The position numbers were made by a program, and so were the translations under genes. This document shows positions 1 through 7,136 of a DNA stretch of 9,166 bases, in pieces; positions within the stretch are counted from its first letter, which is position 1, and every line of letters begins with the position of its first letter. This stretch comes from Anaerolineales bacterium. Its GTDB lineage: Bacteria > Chloroflexota > Anaerolineae > Anaerolineales > UBA6663. The stretch covers positions 1-9,166 of the forward strand of contig JAGOBN010000116.1 of the NCBI GenBank assembly GCA_017999235.1. The letters run 5' to 3'. The notes under the pieces are model-generated. The model saw nothing but the letters and a program-made list of their open reading frames with translations. It had not been told where the DNA came from and did not search any database.

Positions 1-1
1 G

Positions 2-1087
2 GACACCATGCTGCAGGCTATCGCCGGCCAGCACCCGGAACTGCCCACCATCGAGCGCGATCATCTCTTTCACGTGAACTACGGCGATCTGCTGCAGTGG
101 GCCACGCGCGTCCCCGGCCGCGTGCTGGGTGCCTGGTCCCACTATCTGCGCAACGTCAGCGACATGACGCTGTTCGATCTGGTCTGGCAGCTCTCCGAGG
201 CGCTGCCGTCCGGCCTGTACGACAACGCCCCGCTCGAACGCTACGTCCGCCAGACCATCCGCGCCTACGGCCGCAGCAACCACTTCGCGGATCTGGACCA
301 CGAGCTGCACATCATCGCCACCGACCTGGACACCAGCGACCGGGTGGTCTTTGACCGGGATTACTCCCAGCGCATCCCGATCTCGCGCGCGGTGGCGGCC
401 TCCACCGCGATCCCGGTCTTCTACAAACCGGTGCGGATCGGCGGCCACGATTATGTGGATGGCGGCCTGCGCGGCAACGCCAGCCTGGATGTGGCCATCG
501 AGCACGGCGCGAACCTGGTGGTGTGCATCAACCCCATCGTGCCATACGACAACGGCGACCGGGCCTCCATCCCGTTCTTCGGCCAGGACGGCGGGTATCT
601 CAGCCAGAAGGGCTTTTCCGCCGTGGCCTCCCAGGTGGGGCGCATCAACAGCCACGCCGGCCTGCATTACCACATCAAACAGCTCCGCAAGACCCGGCCC
701 GAGGTGGATATTATCCTGATCGAGCCCACCACCACCGATTACCAGATGTTCTTCTACAACATCATGCGCTATTCCGCGCGCCTGATCGTGGCCCGGCACG
801 GGTTTGAGACCGTCAGCCTGCGGCTGGCGGAGCAGCTGGATTTTCTGCGCGATATGCTGGCCCGCCACCACATCCCCATCTCCCAGCGCCTGGTGCTGGA
901 GGAATTGGCCGAAATCCAGCAGGCGGATTACCACCCCAGCGTCATCCGCCGGGTGCTGGCCTCGCGCGCGGCCGCGTTCCGGCGCCAGCAGACCAGCCGG
1001 CGCAGCGCCCCGGTGGGCGACCTGCGCCAATCGCTGCACGCCCTGGATGAAGCCCTGGAGGATTTCCGCCTGCCCGAGCCGGCCTAA
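2..1087 (+). CDS. Patatin-like phospholipase/acyl hydrolase (5' end cut by window edge)
   Basis: This is the C-terminal part of a patatin-family serine lipid acyl hydrolase, which uses a Ser-Asp dyad to release fatty acids from lipids. The reading frame is open to the left edge, so the ATG at 8 is probably an internal Met and the N-terminal oxyanion loop and GxSxG nucleophile elbow lie outside the window. What is visible fits the family: ATDLDT (about residues 104-109 counted from that Met), the ISRAVAASTAIPVFYKPV block, and the DGG at 151-153 (bases 458-466) that supplies the catalytic Asp, followed by N-x-S and DVAIEHGA. After the domain come about 180 residues with an IMRYSARL segment and an Arg-rich helical tail, as in the longer bacterial patatins. 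It ends with TAA just before a terminator hairpin and converges on the SCP2-like gene. The family call is solid; the substrate is unknown. Confidence 0.85.
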   Translation, partial: DTMLQAIAGQHPELPTIERDHLFHVNYGDLLQWATRVPGRVLGAWSHYLRNVSDMTLFDLVWQLSEALPSGLYDNAPLERYVRQTIRAYGRSNHFADLDHELHIIATDLDTSDRVVFDRDYSQRIPISRAVAASTAIPVFYKPVRIGGHDYVDGGLRGNASLDVAIEHGANLVVCINPIVPYDNGDRASIPFFGQDGGYLSQKGFSAVASQVGRINSHAGLHYHIKQLRKTRPEVDIILIEPTTTDYQMFFYNIMRYSARLIVARHGFETVSLRLAEQLDFLRDMLARHHIPISQRLVLEELAEIQQADYHPSVIRRVLASRAAAFRRQQTSRRSAPVGDLRQSLHALDEALEDFRLPEPA

Positions 1088-1106
1088 ATCCGCGCCCCCA
1101 AATACA

Positions 1107-1142
1107 AACGGGCGGCCCGCCGCGAGGCTGGGGCCGCCCGTT
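1107..1142. terminator. Bidirectional intrinsic terminator between convergent genes
   Basis: The arms AACGGGCGGCCC (1107-1118) and GGGCCGCCCGTT (1131-1142) form a perfect 12-bp stem with a 12-nt loop. The plus strand continues T-rich (TTGTTGTTT, overlapping the arm end at 1141-1149). The minus strand continues GTTTGTATTTGGGG, which is also T-rich. It lies between the patatin stop at 1087 and the SCP2-like stop at 1165, so it is placed to end both transcripts. Confidence 0.85.
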
Positions 1143-1164
1143 GTTGTTTAAGGCCTGGCCGCGC

Positions 1165-1566
1165 TTACATCAAGTTCTGCTCGCGCAGCACCTCCGGGTA
1201 GATCAGCCGGCCGGCGTCCAAGACCGTGGCCAGCGCCGAGAGCTTCCAGGTGGGGCCTTTCACTTTCACCAGGCCGCTCCCTACCGCCTTTTTCAACGGC
1301 AGGGAATCCAGCAGAATCAGGTGCAGGGTATCCGTGGCGAGTTCCACATCCAGATCCGGCCGCACCAGGGCCGGGCCGTAGTGCGCCTGGAATTGGCCGG
1401 GCCGCCGGCCGTCCAGCAGCACCTCGGCGGCCGGCGCCGTGCACTTCAGGCGCAGCGCCAGACGGGCCGTGGTGAGGGCGCGATAGGCTTCCGGCGTGGT
1501 CTCCAGCCGGGTGAACACCTCGCGCAGCGAGCCATACAGGGTGATTTCGTCGGGATAGAAAGGCAT
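1165..1566 (-). CDS. SCP2-like sterol/lipid carrier domain protein (downstream copy)
   Basis: A protein of about 133 residues resembling the SCP-2 sterol/lipid carrier fold, a small cytosolic domain with a hydrophobic tunnel that binds acyl chains, acyl-CoA or sterols. The C-terminal part shows it best: a VKVKGPTWKLSAL stretch followed by GRLIYPEVL, parallel to VVQGPLPKVLKLLP and LYKIYPVLL in the clearer SCP2-like protein at 6477-6908. The middle holds the alternating hydrophobic strands expected of the fold. The ATG at 1566 is chosen; a GTG two codons upstream (1572) is equally possible and neither has a good Shine-Dalgarno. It is the last gene of the leftward cluster, separated from the acyltransferase stop by 80 bases that contain a perfect hairpin, so its expression may be lower or separate. 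The divergence between the two carriers is large, so they are probably not a recent duplication. Confidence 0.7.
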   Translation of the reverse strand: MPFYPDEITLYGSLREVFTRLETTPEAYRALTTARLALRLKCTAPAAEVLLDGRRPGQFQAHYGPALVRPDLDVELATDTLHLILLDSLPLKKAVGSGLVKVKGPTWKLSALATVLDAGRLIYPEVLREQNLM

Positions 1567-1586
1567 CGGCACACCCCGGGAATCAG

Positions 1587-1611
1587 GCCGGCGGATGAAG
1601 CATCCGCCGGC
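1587..1611. repeat. Perfect 11-bp inverted repeat (hairpin) between acyltransferase and SCP2-like genes
   Basis: GCCGGCGGATG (1587-1597) and CATCCGCCGGC (1601-1611) are exact reverse complements separated by AAG. The hairpin sits 36 nt after the acyltransferase stop codon and about 20 nt before the start of the second SCP2-like gene on the minus strand. Neither strand continues with a T-run, so it is more likely an mRNA-stabilising or attenuating hairpin, or a dispersed palindromic repeat, than a full intrinsic terminator. Confidence 0.75.
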
Positions 1612-1646
1612 TGAAGAAATTGCGCTGGATTATAGGGGCAAGCGCC

Positions 1647-3077
1647 TCAGCCTGTAAAGACAGACCGCCGTTTGGCCAGCCGGGTGTGCAGCATCTCCTG
1701 CACCACATTCCGCACCTGGTCGGTGAGCTGGGAGACCAGCATCAGGTTGTTGGCGGCGCGCGGCCCGTAGTGGGCGGTGGGGATCGGCGTGCCGATGTCG
1801 ATATACCACTTGGTCGGGAGCGGCACGAAGCCCAGCAGCCCCAGCCACGGGAAGGTCAGCGAGATCGGGAAATACGGGAAGCCCGTCAGCTTGGCCAGGG
1901 TGGCGGATTTGTGCAGGGAGATATAGGTCTCTTCCGCGCCCACCACCGCCACCGGGATCAGCGGGGTCCCGGTCCGCAGCGCCATCCGCACAAAGCCGCC
2001 GCGTCCGAAGCGGGCCAGCCGATAGCGTTCCGTGTACAGCTTGCCCACCCCTTTGTAGCCTTCGGGGAAGACCGCCGTCAGCTCGTCCTGCTCGAGGAGC
2101 CGGGTGCCATTGTCATCGGTGGCCAGCACCTGCCCGCATTTGGTGAGGAAATCCGAGAGAAACGGCAGGGTCGGGAACCAGGTGGCGTACAGCGTCCGCA
2201 CCAGCCGCTTGGCGGGATGGTGGTTCAGGATGCCGGTCCCCAGCATCATGCCGTCAAACGGCAATTGGCCGGAGTGGTTCACCACCAGCAGCGCCCGGCC
2301 GGCCTCCGGCACGTTGTCCAGCCCCGTCATCTCCACGCGCCAGTAGGTCTGGTACAGGAAGTTGGCAAACGGCAGGACGGCGTCCAGATACTCGCGATCC
2401 AGCCCCCACTCGTCCGTCTCATACTCGCCCGTCATGCGGCGCTTTAAGATATCGGCCTGATACTGCACCGAGCTGTTGAGCACGTACCAGATGCCCTTCC
2501 AGGTGTCCGCGTCCAACAGGTCATCGCCGAAGAAAGTGCGGACCTTGTCCAGCAAGCCGCGCCGCAGCGGGCCGGGCAGCGCGTCCGCGCCTTCCTCCAA
2601 CATCGCCAGCAGCCGCTCCGGGGAGAGCGCCGCGGCGTAGCCGGGGCTGAGCGCGCGCAGCCGGCCGATCAGGGCTTCCACTTCGCCCAGCAGCTGCCGG
2701 CGCAGACCCGGATCCGGGCTGTCTTCCGGCTCCGGTTCGGGCGCGGCCTCATCCGGCGAGAAGTCCAGGGGCTCCGGCTCCGGCACCTCCAGCCGGGGCT
2801 GCCGGCGCCCGCGCGGCTTGGCGGTCTTCGCTTTGGCGGCTTTGGATGTCGCCGGCTTGGGCTTGGCGGCCTTGGCGCGGCGCTTGGGCGGCGCGGCGGG
2901 GGTCACCGGCTCATCCAGCGCGTAGGCGTCCGGGCCGCCATTTTCGCCGGGGGTGTCCGCGAGCGCGGCCACCGGTTCGGCCGTGCCATTAGGCGCCGGC
3001 GCCGGGCGGGAGCGCGGTTTGCGCGCGGCCGGCTTGGGTGCGGCGGCGCGGCGGGGGGAGGAACGTTTCTCAGCCAT
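1647..3077 (-). CDS. PlsC-like lysophospholipid/glycerolipid acyltransferase with basic low-complexity N-terminal extension
   Basis: A 476-residue membrane-associated acyltransferase of the PlsC/LPLAT superfamily, which moves an acyl chain from acyl-ACP or acyl-CoA to a hydroxyl acceptor. The catalytic domain covers about residues 240-465. NHSGQLPFD at 267-275 carries the His-Asp pair with a six-residue gap, not the classical HX4D spacing; from memory this is the form seen in the MGAT/DGAT-like bacterial subgroup. FPEG at 337-340 is the phosphate/acceptor-binding motif, followed by KGVGK, RFGRGGFV and PLIPVAVVGAEE, all typical of that subgroup. Residues 1-120 are low complexity: Lys/Arg/Ala/Pro-rich to about 95, then Glu/Pro-rich. 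Residues 125-245 are helical and not assigned. The start is backed by GAGGAGG (3094-3088) and lies 24 nt after the epimerase stop, so the two are co-transcribed. Glycerol-3-phosphate, lysophospholipid, diacylglycerol or a fatty alcohol are all possible acceptors. Confidence 0.88.
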   Translation of the reverse strand: MAEKRSSPRRAAAPKPAARKPRSRPAPAPNGTAEPVAALADTPGENGGPDAYALDEPVTPAAPPKRRAKAAKPKPATSKAAKAKTAKPRGRRQPRLEVPEPEPLDFSPDEAAPEPEPEDSPDPGLRRQLLGEVEALIGRLRALSPGYAAALSPERLLAMLEEGADALPGPLRRGLLDKVRTFFGDDLLDADTWKGIWYVLNSSVQYQADILKRRMTGEYETDEWGLDREYLDAVLPFANFLYQTYWRVEMTGLDNVPEAGRALLVVNHSGQLPFDGMMLGTGILNHHPAKRLVRTLYATWFPTLPFLSDFLTKCGQVLATDDNGTRLLEQDELTAVFPEGYKGVGKLYTERYRLARFGRGGFVRMALRTGTPLIPVAVVGAEETYISLHKSATLAKLTGFPYFPISLTFPWLGLLGFVPLPTKWYIDIGTPIPTAHYGPRAANNLMLVSQLTDQVRNVVQEMLHTRLAKRRSVFTG

Positions 3078-3087
3078 CGCGGTTCGG

Positions 3088-3094
3088 CCTCCTC
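3088..3094 (-). promoter_or_regulatory. Ribosome binding site of the acyltransferase gene
   Basis: GAGGAGG on the minus strand, 10 nt upstream of the ATG at 3077. It supports that start and independent re-initiation within the polycistronic message. Confidence 0.75.
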
Positions 3095-3101
3095 GACCGG
3101 G

Positions 3102-4193
3102 TTAGGCGTTCTTCCGGGCCGCCGGGCGGGCGCGGCGCGGTTTCGGGGCCGGCTCAGCGGCGGCCGCCGCTTGCTCGCGGGCGCGCTGGCGGCGCTCGAT
3201 GGTTTCCCGCAGCCGTTCTTCCTCTTGCTGGCGGGTGAGCGCTTCGGGGATGTAGCGCCGCAGCCGGTGCTGGCTGGCGAATTCCCGCAGAGTCTCCTCC
3301 GCCGAGTACTGCGGCGTGAAGCCCAGCTCGGTGTTCATCTTGTGCAGATCGCCCACGCACGGATAGCGCAGATAATCCAAATCCAGCGGCGCGTAGCGCG
3401 GCCCCAGGGCCGTGACGCTCAGATAGGCCAGGGGATGCAGGACCGGGAGCGGCAGTTTTCCGGCCAGGCCCATCAGCTTCCACAGCGGCATGGCCGGCGC
3501 CGCGCCCACATTGAAGGCGCCCGGCGCGTCGTGGAGCACCGCGTGCGCCAGCGCCGCCACCGTGTCCCGCTCGTGAACGATCTGCATCATCGGGTCAAAG
3601 CCCAGCAGCGTCAGCGAGTCATCCTCGCGCAGGAAGCGCGTCATGGGCGTGCTGACCTTCGGCCCCACGATGTGCGCGAAGCGCAGGACGGTGAGCACCA
3701 GATCCGGCACTTGGCGCTGCAAGCCGTTGCAGAACGCCTCCAGCTCCACCATATCCCGCAAATAGCCGTAGGTCTTGGCCGCGTGCTGGGGATGGTCTTC
3801 GCGCAAATACAGGGAGTTGGTGGGCTGCGCGCCGTAGACCATGGTGCTGCTCTTCACCACCACTTTGCGGACGCCGGCCTCGGCGCAGGCGCCCAGGAAC
3901 TTCATCGCCCCCATCACATTGGCTTCAAAGTCGGCCTCGCTGGGGCGCGTGTGCTCGGTGAATTGCAGGTGGCAGACGCTGTCCAGCTTCTCGGCTTTGA
4001 GCAGATCCACCAGGACAGCGTTGTGCAAGTCCGCCTGGACGAAATCCAGGCCGCGCAGTTCGGTCTCGGGCGGGTTGGCATCCAGGCCAATCACGTGCAG
4101 GTCGGCGGCCTGGTGCTCGAGCAGATAGGCGGCCAGCCGGCCGCCCCAATAGCCGGCCACGCCGCTGATCAACACGTTCCGTTGGTTGGTCAT
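3102..4193 (-). CDS. Atypical NAD(P)-dependent epimerase/dehydratase (extended-SDR family)
   Basis: A 363-residue extended short-chain dehydrogenase with a Rossmann fold. The nucleotide-binding loop GVAGYWG is at 11-17, GLDAN at 36-40 ends the second strand, SSTMVYG (115-121) matches the Ser/Thr catalytic strand, and RFAHIVGP (171-178) is the usual downstream strand. The classical YxxxK dyad is not intact: the segment at 141-150 reads [10 protein letters not shown] with no Lys, as in atypical members, so epimerase chemistry cannot be assumed. The C-terminal 45 residues are a charged helix followed by an Ala/Pro/Arg-rich tail. The start at 4193 is chosen over upstream in-frame codons because of AAGGAGG at 4204-4198 and because its ATG overlaps the TGA of the upstream fusion gene (ATGA), which indicates translational coupling. 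Coupling to an acyl reductase and an acyltransferase suggests a lipid or sugar-lipid substrate; this is inference. Confidence 0.85.
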   Translation of the reverse strand: MTNQRNVLISGVAGYWGGRLAAYLLEHQAADLHVIGLDANPPETELRGLDFVQADLHNAVLVDLLKAEKLDSVCHLQFTEHTRPSEADFEANVMGAMKFLGACAEAGVRKVVVKSSTMVYGAQPTNSLYLREDHPQHAAKTYGYLRDMVELEAFCNGLQRQVPDLVLTVLRFAHIVGPKVSTPMTRFLREDDSLTLLGFDPMMQIVHERDTVAALAHAVLHDAPGAFNVGAAPAMPLWKLMGLAGKLPLPVLHPLAYLSVTALGPRYAPLDLDYLRYPCVGDLHKMNTELGFTPQYSAEETLREFASQHRLRRYIPEALTRQQEEERLRETIERRQRAREQAAAAAEPAPKPRRARPAARKNA

Positions 4194-6430
4194 GCGTCCT
4201 CCTTGTCGGCGGGGCGGGGCCGGGTCAGCCACCAGGCGCCCGCCAGCGCGGCGCCGGCCGCGGCCAGCCACAGCCACTGGTTCGGCCGGCGGCCGCCGGC
4301 CGGCACGCCCTTGGCCATCGGCGGCAGGGCCGCGATGCGGCGGCCGGCTTCGGCCCGCGTCTGTTCAAAACGCGCCGGATCCTGGCGCAGGGCCTCGGCC
4401 AGGGCGCGCTTCTCGGCCACGTCCTCATCGGTAATGTACTTGCCAAAAGAGCGGAGGCCGGCGAGCTGGAAGTGGTGCTTTTTGAACAGCTTGTAGATTT
4501 CTTTAACGCGCTCCAGTTCAATATTACGCCCGAGCGTGTAATCCTCAAAACGCCCTTCCATCGCCAGCAGGCACGTTTCCGCCAGGCAGGCGTAGGAGGT
4601 CTTGGGCGGCAGGCCGATGTCGTAGCCAAAGTCCACGTCGCCGGGGATCAGCACCTCGCCGCTCTCGATCACCAGCACGTCCGGGCGCAGCGCGGCCTCG
4701 GCCGGGTTGATGTCCGGCGGGCGCGCCACGTCGCAGACCACGGCACCCGGCTTGCACTTGCTCAAGTCGATCACGCGCTGGCCGAAGGCCGAGGTGGCCG
4801 TGACGATCAGATCGCAGTCCCCCAACGTCTCATCCGCGCGGGTGGCGATGGTGACGCGTGCGCCCGGCGTTTCGGCCTGGATCTTGCGCTTCAGCTCGAT
4901 CAGCCGGTCCGGCTCGATGGAGACCAGCACCACATCGTGGATGGCCTGGGCCAGCAGCCGCGCGCACACCGAGCCGATGGAGCCGGTGGCGCCGATGACC
5001 ATGGCCTTGCCCTTGGTCAGGTCGGGCGCCCCCATCTTGAGCACCGCCTGCTTGGCGGCCTCCAGGGTGGCGGCCACGGTCAGGCTGTTGCCGCTGGTGA
5101 TGGCGATATCGGCCTCGTGGGCCACGGTGATGCCGGCGTCACCCACCACGCTGGTGAAGGCGCCCAGGCCCATGATGCGGGCGCCCCGCCGTTCGGCCAT
5201 GCGCGCGCACTGGTTCAACTGCTGGTAGGTGAAGCGCTCGCCGTGGGACATCATCTGGCGCGGCGTGGCGCCCAAGGAGAGCAGCACGCCTTCCACCCGC
5301 TGGCCGGTGGCAGGCGATTGCGCCCCGGTGATGCGCGAGATATCCATGGGCGGCATGTAGGCGGCGACGGCTTCCACCAGCTCGTCGGGCAGATAGCGCG
5401 TCCAGCGGAAGAGCTTGTGTTTATGGATAAAGTTGATATTGAGGGGATGGATGACGAAGGCAAAGCGGTTCACGCCCGCGTCTTCCGGCCGCAGGTAGCG
5501 CACGGCCGGCCGCCAGTCCAGGTCCGCAATCAGGTCCAGGTAGGTGTTCTCGTCCAGCGGCAGGCCGGGGTTGGCGCGCAGCGCCACCAGCACCGCTTCC
5601 AGCGTGGCCGCCGAGTGCCGGCTGAGATCCGGCTCCCCCAGCGGCGGCATGAGGGTGACCAGCAGCGCCACCCCGCGCCGGCGCAAATCTTCCACGGCCG
5701 CGTCGTCGGCCCATTCCACCACCACCGTCTTGCGGTCCAGCCGCGCCGGCGCGTAGCGCCGGATGGCGCCGATATCGCCGGCCAGCACGTCCGCCCACTC
5801 AAACGGCGCCGGCGCGCGCGGCGTTGGCAGACGGCGGGGGCGGTCCACCGCCTCGACCGCCTCCCCGTCCAGCGCCGGCTGCGGCTGCAGGCGCCGGAAC
5901 GGAAAATCCTTGAGCCGTTCCAGGGTGGGGCCGGCCGCCTGCTCCAGGGTCTGCGGCGCGCCCACGCCCGGCACATCCGGCAGGGCAAAGTAGACCACGG
6001 GATCCGCATAGCGGATGGCGCGGCTGTGCTTGTTCAACGCCTGGGCCAGACTGGTGTGGTTGAGGCCCGGCACCATCAGGATGTGCTTTTCGGCGAAGAG
6101 GCCCGGCTGGGCCTGGTCCGCCAATTTGACGCCCCAGCGCTCCAGGCCGCCGCGCACCCCGCTGCCATCCACCACCGGCGTGGGGCCGGCGGCAGCGGCC
6201 ACCTCCAGGCCCAAACGATGCACGACCGCCGCGCCGCCGAGCCGCAGCTGTGCCGGCAGGCCTTCCAAGCCGATGGCGTCTGCCTGGCCGGCGGCCTGGG
6301 CCACTAACGCCCGGGCGCGGGCCGGGTCTCCGCCGCAGCCCGCCCGCCGCACGGCCACGCGGTGGCCGAGAAACGTCAGCGTCTGGAGCGTGTCATCGTC
6401 GCCGAGGTGAATCACCAACACTTGCTTCAT
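4190..6430 (-). CDS. Fusion protein: quinate-5-dehydrogenase-like N-terminal region + fatty acyl-ACP reductase (AAR)-like module + C-terminal membrane anchor
   Basis: A 746-residue protein in three parts. Residues 1-315 resemble, from memory, a family annotated as quinate 5-dehydrogenase in Gram-positive thermophiles and Chloroflexota: TPVVDGSG (84-91), [10 protein letters not shown] (115-124), [10 protein letters not shown] followed by IRRYAP (210-228), and [12 protein letters not shown] (273-284). Residues 322-660 align along their whole length with the roughly 340-residue cyanobacterial long-chain acyl-ACP reductase: FVIHPL (325-330), GLGAFTSVV (421-429), SGNSLT (446-451), the NADP-binding loop GATGSIG (480-486), [25 protein letters not shown] split by Cys615, and HHFQLAGL (652-659). 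Cys615 corresponds to the AAR nucleophile Cys (Cys294 in S. elongatus) that forms the thioester. Residues 718-735 are a single hydrophobic helix after an Arg pair, with a short charged tail, so the protein is probably membrane-anchored. AGAGGT 8 nt upstream supports the start. Expected reaction: NADPH reduction of acyl-ACP or acyl-CoA to fatty aldehyde; the role of the N-terminal part is unknown. Confidence 0.8.
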   Translation of the reverse strand: MKQVLVIHLGDDDTLQTLTFLGHRVAVRRAGCGGDPARARALVAQAAGQADAIGLEGLPAQLRLGGAAVVHRLGLEVAAAAGPTPVVDGSGVRGGLERWGVKLADQAQPGLFAEKHILMVPGLNHTSLAQALNKHSRAIRYADPVVYFALPDVPGVGAPQTLEQAAGPTLERLKDFPFRRLQPQPALDGEAVEAVDRPRRLPTPRAPAPFEWADVLAGDIGAIRRYAPARLDRKTVVVEWADDAAVEDLRRRGVALLVTLMPPLGEPDLSRHSAATLEAVLVALRANPGLPLDENTYLDLIADLDWRPAVRYLRPEDAGVNRFAFVIHPLNINFIHKHKLFRWTRYLPDELVEAVAAYMPPMDISRITGAQSPATGQRVEGVLLSLGATPRQMMSHGERFTYQQLNQCARMAERRGARIMGLGAFTSVVGDAGITVAHEADIAITSGNSLTVAATLEAAKQAVLKMGAPDLTKGKAMVIGATGSIGSVCARLLAQAIHDVVLVSIEPDRLIELKRKIQAETPGARVTIATRADETLGDCDLIVTATSAFGQRVIDLSKCKPGAVVCDVARPPDINPAEAALRPDVLVIESGEVLIPGDVDFGYDIGLPPKTSYACLAETCLLAMEGRFEDYTLGRNIELERVKEIYKLFKKHHFQLAGLRSFGKYITDEDVAEKRALAEALRQDPARFEQTRAEAGRRIAALPPMAKGVPAGGRRPNQWLWLAAAGAALAGAWWLTRPRPADKEDA
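4198..4204 (-). promoter_or_regulatory. Ribosome binding site deciding the epimerase start
   Basis: AAGGAGG on the minus strand, 4 nt before the ATG at 4193 and inside the last codons of the upstream reductase gene. It rules against the longer in-frame extension to 4277, which would overlap that gene by almost 90 bases. Confidence 0.8.
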
Positions 6431-6455
6431 AGGGGGCGACCTCTAACTCTGCCAG

Positions 6456-6471
6456 CGCCGGCGGGCCGGCG
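6456..6471. repeat. Short GC-rich hairpin between SCP2-like and reductase genes
   Basis: CGCCGGC and GCCGGCG flank GG directly after the stop codon of the SCP2-like gene. There is no T-tract on the minus strand and only 46 nt separate the two genes, so it is more likely a transcript-stabilising hairpin or simple GC-rich sequence than a terminator. Confidence 0.4.
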
Positions 6472-6476
6472 GGCGT

Positions 6477-6908
6477 TTATTTGACGATCATGCCATCCAG
6501 GCCCTTTTCTTTCAGCAGGACCGGATAGATCTTGTACAGCGGCTCGACGGCCGGCAGCAGCTTGAGCACCTTGGGGAGCGGCCCCTGGACCACGATGTCC
6601 TTTTTAGCGATGGCGCCCAGCAGATTGACCTTGCCGTGCCAGAAGGCGTGCGAAGTGTCGGCCTTCATCGTCATCACCACATCGGCCGTCAGTTTGGTGG
6701 GGCCGTGCAGCACATCCACAAACGCGCCCGGCTGGGTGGGCTTGCTTTTGGCGTTGATGGTGGTCACCGCCTCCGGATCGGAGTAGCGGAACTGGATGAC
6801 GATGCCGGATTTGGCGATCTTGGGGCCGATGTTGGGATCGACTTTCGCGCGGTCCATCAGCGCGCCGACGGTCGCATAGAACTGTTGGCTGTCCTTAAAA
6901 ACGCCCAT
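6477..6908 (-). CDS. SCP2-like sterol/lipid carrier domain protein (first gene of the leftward cluster)
   Basis: A 143-residue single-domain protein of the SCP-2 sterol-transfer family. The N-terminal helix (FKDSQQFYATVGALMDRA) is followed by strand pairs typical of the fold (IVIQFRYSDPEAVTTIN, TADVVMTMKADTSHAFWHGK), then the lipid-tunnel C-terminal part with DIVVQGPLPKVLKLLPAVEP and LYKIYPVLLKEKGL. It has no signal peptide or membrane helix and should be cytosolic. The family binds acyl-CoAs, phospholipids or sterols, so a role in presenting acyl substrates to the membrane-anchored reductase encoded 46 nt downstream is plausible (inference). The start is fixed by AAGGAGA (6922-6916), 7 nt upstream. 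As the first gene of the cluster it should be read from a promoter in 6925-7107. Confidence 0.85.
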   Translation of the reverse strand: MGVFKDSQQFYATVGALMDRAKVDPNIGPKIAKSGIVIQFRYSDPEAVTTINAKSKPTQPGAFVDVLHGPTKLTADVVMTMKADTSHAFWHGKVNLLGAIAKKDIVVQGPLPKVLKLLPAVEPLYKIYPVLLKEKGLDGMIVK

Positions 6909-6915
6909 GCTGAAG

Positions 6916-6922
6916 TCTCCTT
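6916..6922 (-). promoter_or_regulatory. Ribosome binding site of the first SCP2-like gene
   Basis: AAGGAGA on the minus strand, 7 nt before the ATG at 6908, near-ideal spacing. Confidence 0.75.
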
Positions 6923-7107
6923 AAGTTGGATTGGCGGCCGAGGCTAAGTTGGCGAACCAGGCGGTGCCTGCGGGTATTGTGAACGGAATGGGCCGGCACT
7001 TCCAGTGACTTTCGACTACCACCCCGCCGGCTAAACATCCGCGAGTGTACCACCCCGGCGCCCCTACCCGCCGAAGACGGGCCGGCGCGCCGGGCCACAA
7101 GAAGTGC

Positions 7108-7136
7108 TTGACTCTCATGACGCACCGTGTTATATT
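7108..7136 (+). promoter_or_regulatory. Sigma-70-type promoter of the phasin cluster
   Basis: TTGACT (7108-7113) and TATATT (7131-7136) are separated by exactly 17 bases, and a TG at 7128-7129 makes an extended -10. This is an A/T-rich island in GC-rich DNA. Transcription would start near 7143, giving a leader of about 70 nt before the phasin ATG. Confidence 0.85.

Noticed and set aside
4194..4277. Longer start for the epimerase
   Set aside because: The added residues are Arg/Gly-rich shadow of the reductase C terminus, while the ATG at 4193 has an ideal RBS and begins right before the GxxGxxG strand.
3171..4496. A 441-codon open frame on the plus strand opposite the epimerase
   Set aside because: Same antisense signature. 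The opposite strand encodes a recognisable SDR with a strong RBS and an ATGA overlap.
4472..6307. A 611-codon open frame on the plus strand opposite the reductase fusion
   Set aside because: It is rich in His, Gln, Arg and Gly with no family resemblance. It is the antisense shadow of a GC-rich gene whose own product has clear motifs.
1165..6908. Alkane biosynthesis operon
   Set aside because: The AAR-like module alone is not enough: no ferritin-like aldehyde-deformylating oxygenase is encoded anywhere in the window.
7017..7057. Direct repeat TACCACCCCG with 31-bp period
   Set aside because: Short and C-rich, with a spacing that fits no promoter element found. It could be chance, so it is only mentioned in the intergenic region entry.
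7082..7093. 12-bp palindrome CCGGCGCGCCGG upstream of the phasin -35
   Set aside because: Pure G/C palindromes are common by chance in this composition, and there is no second copy to support an operator.
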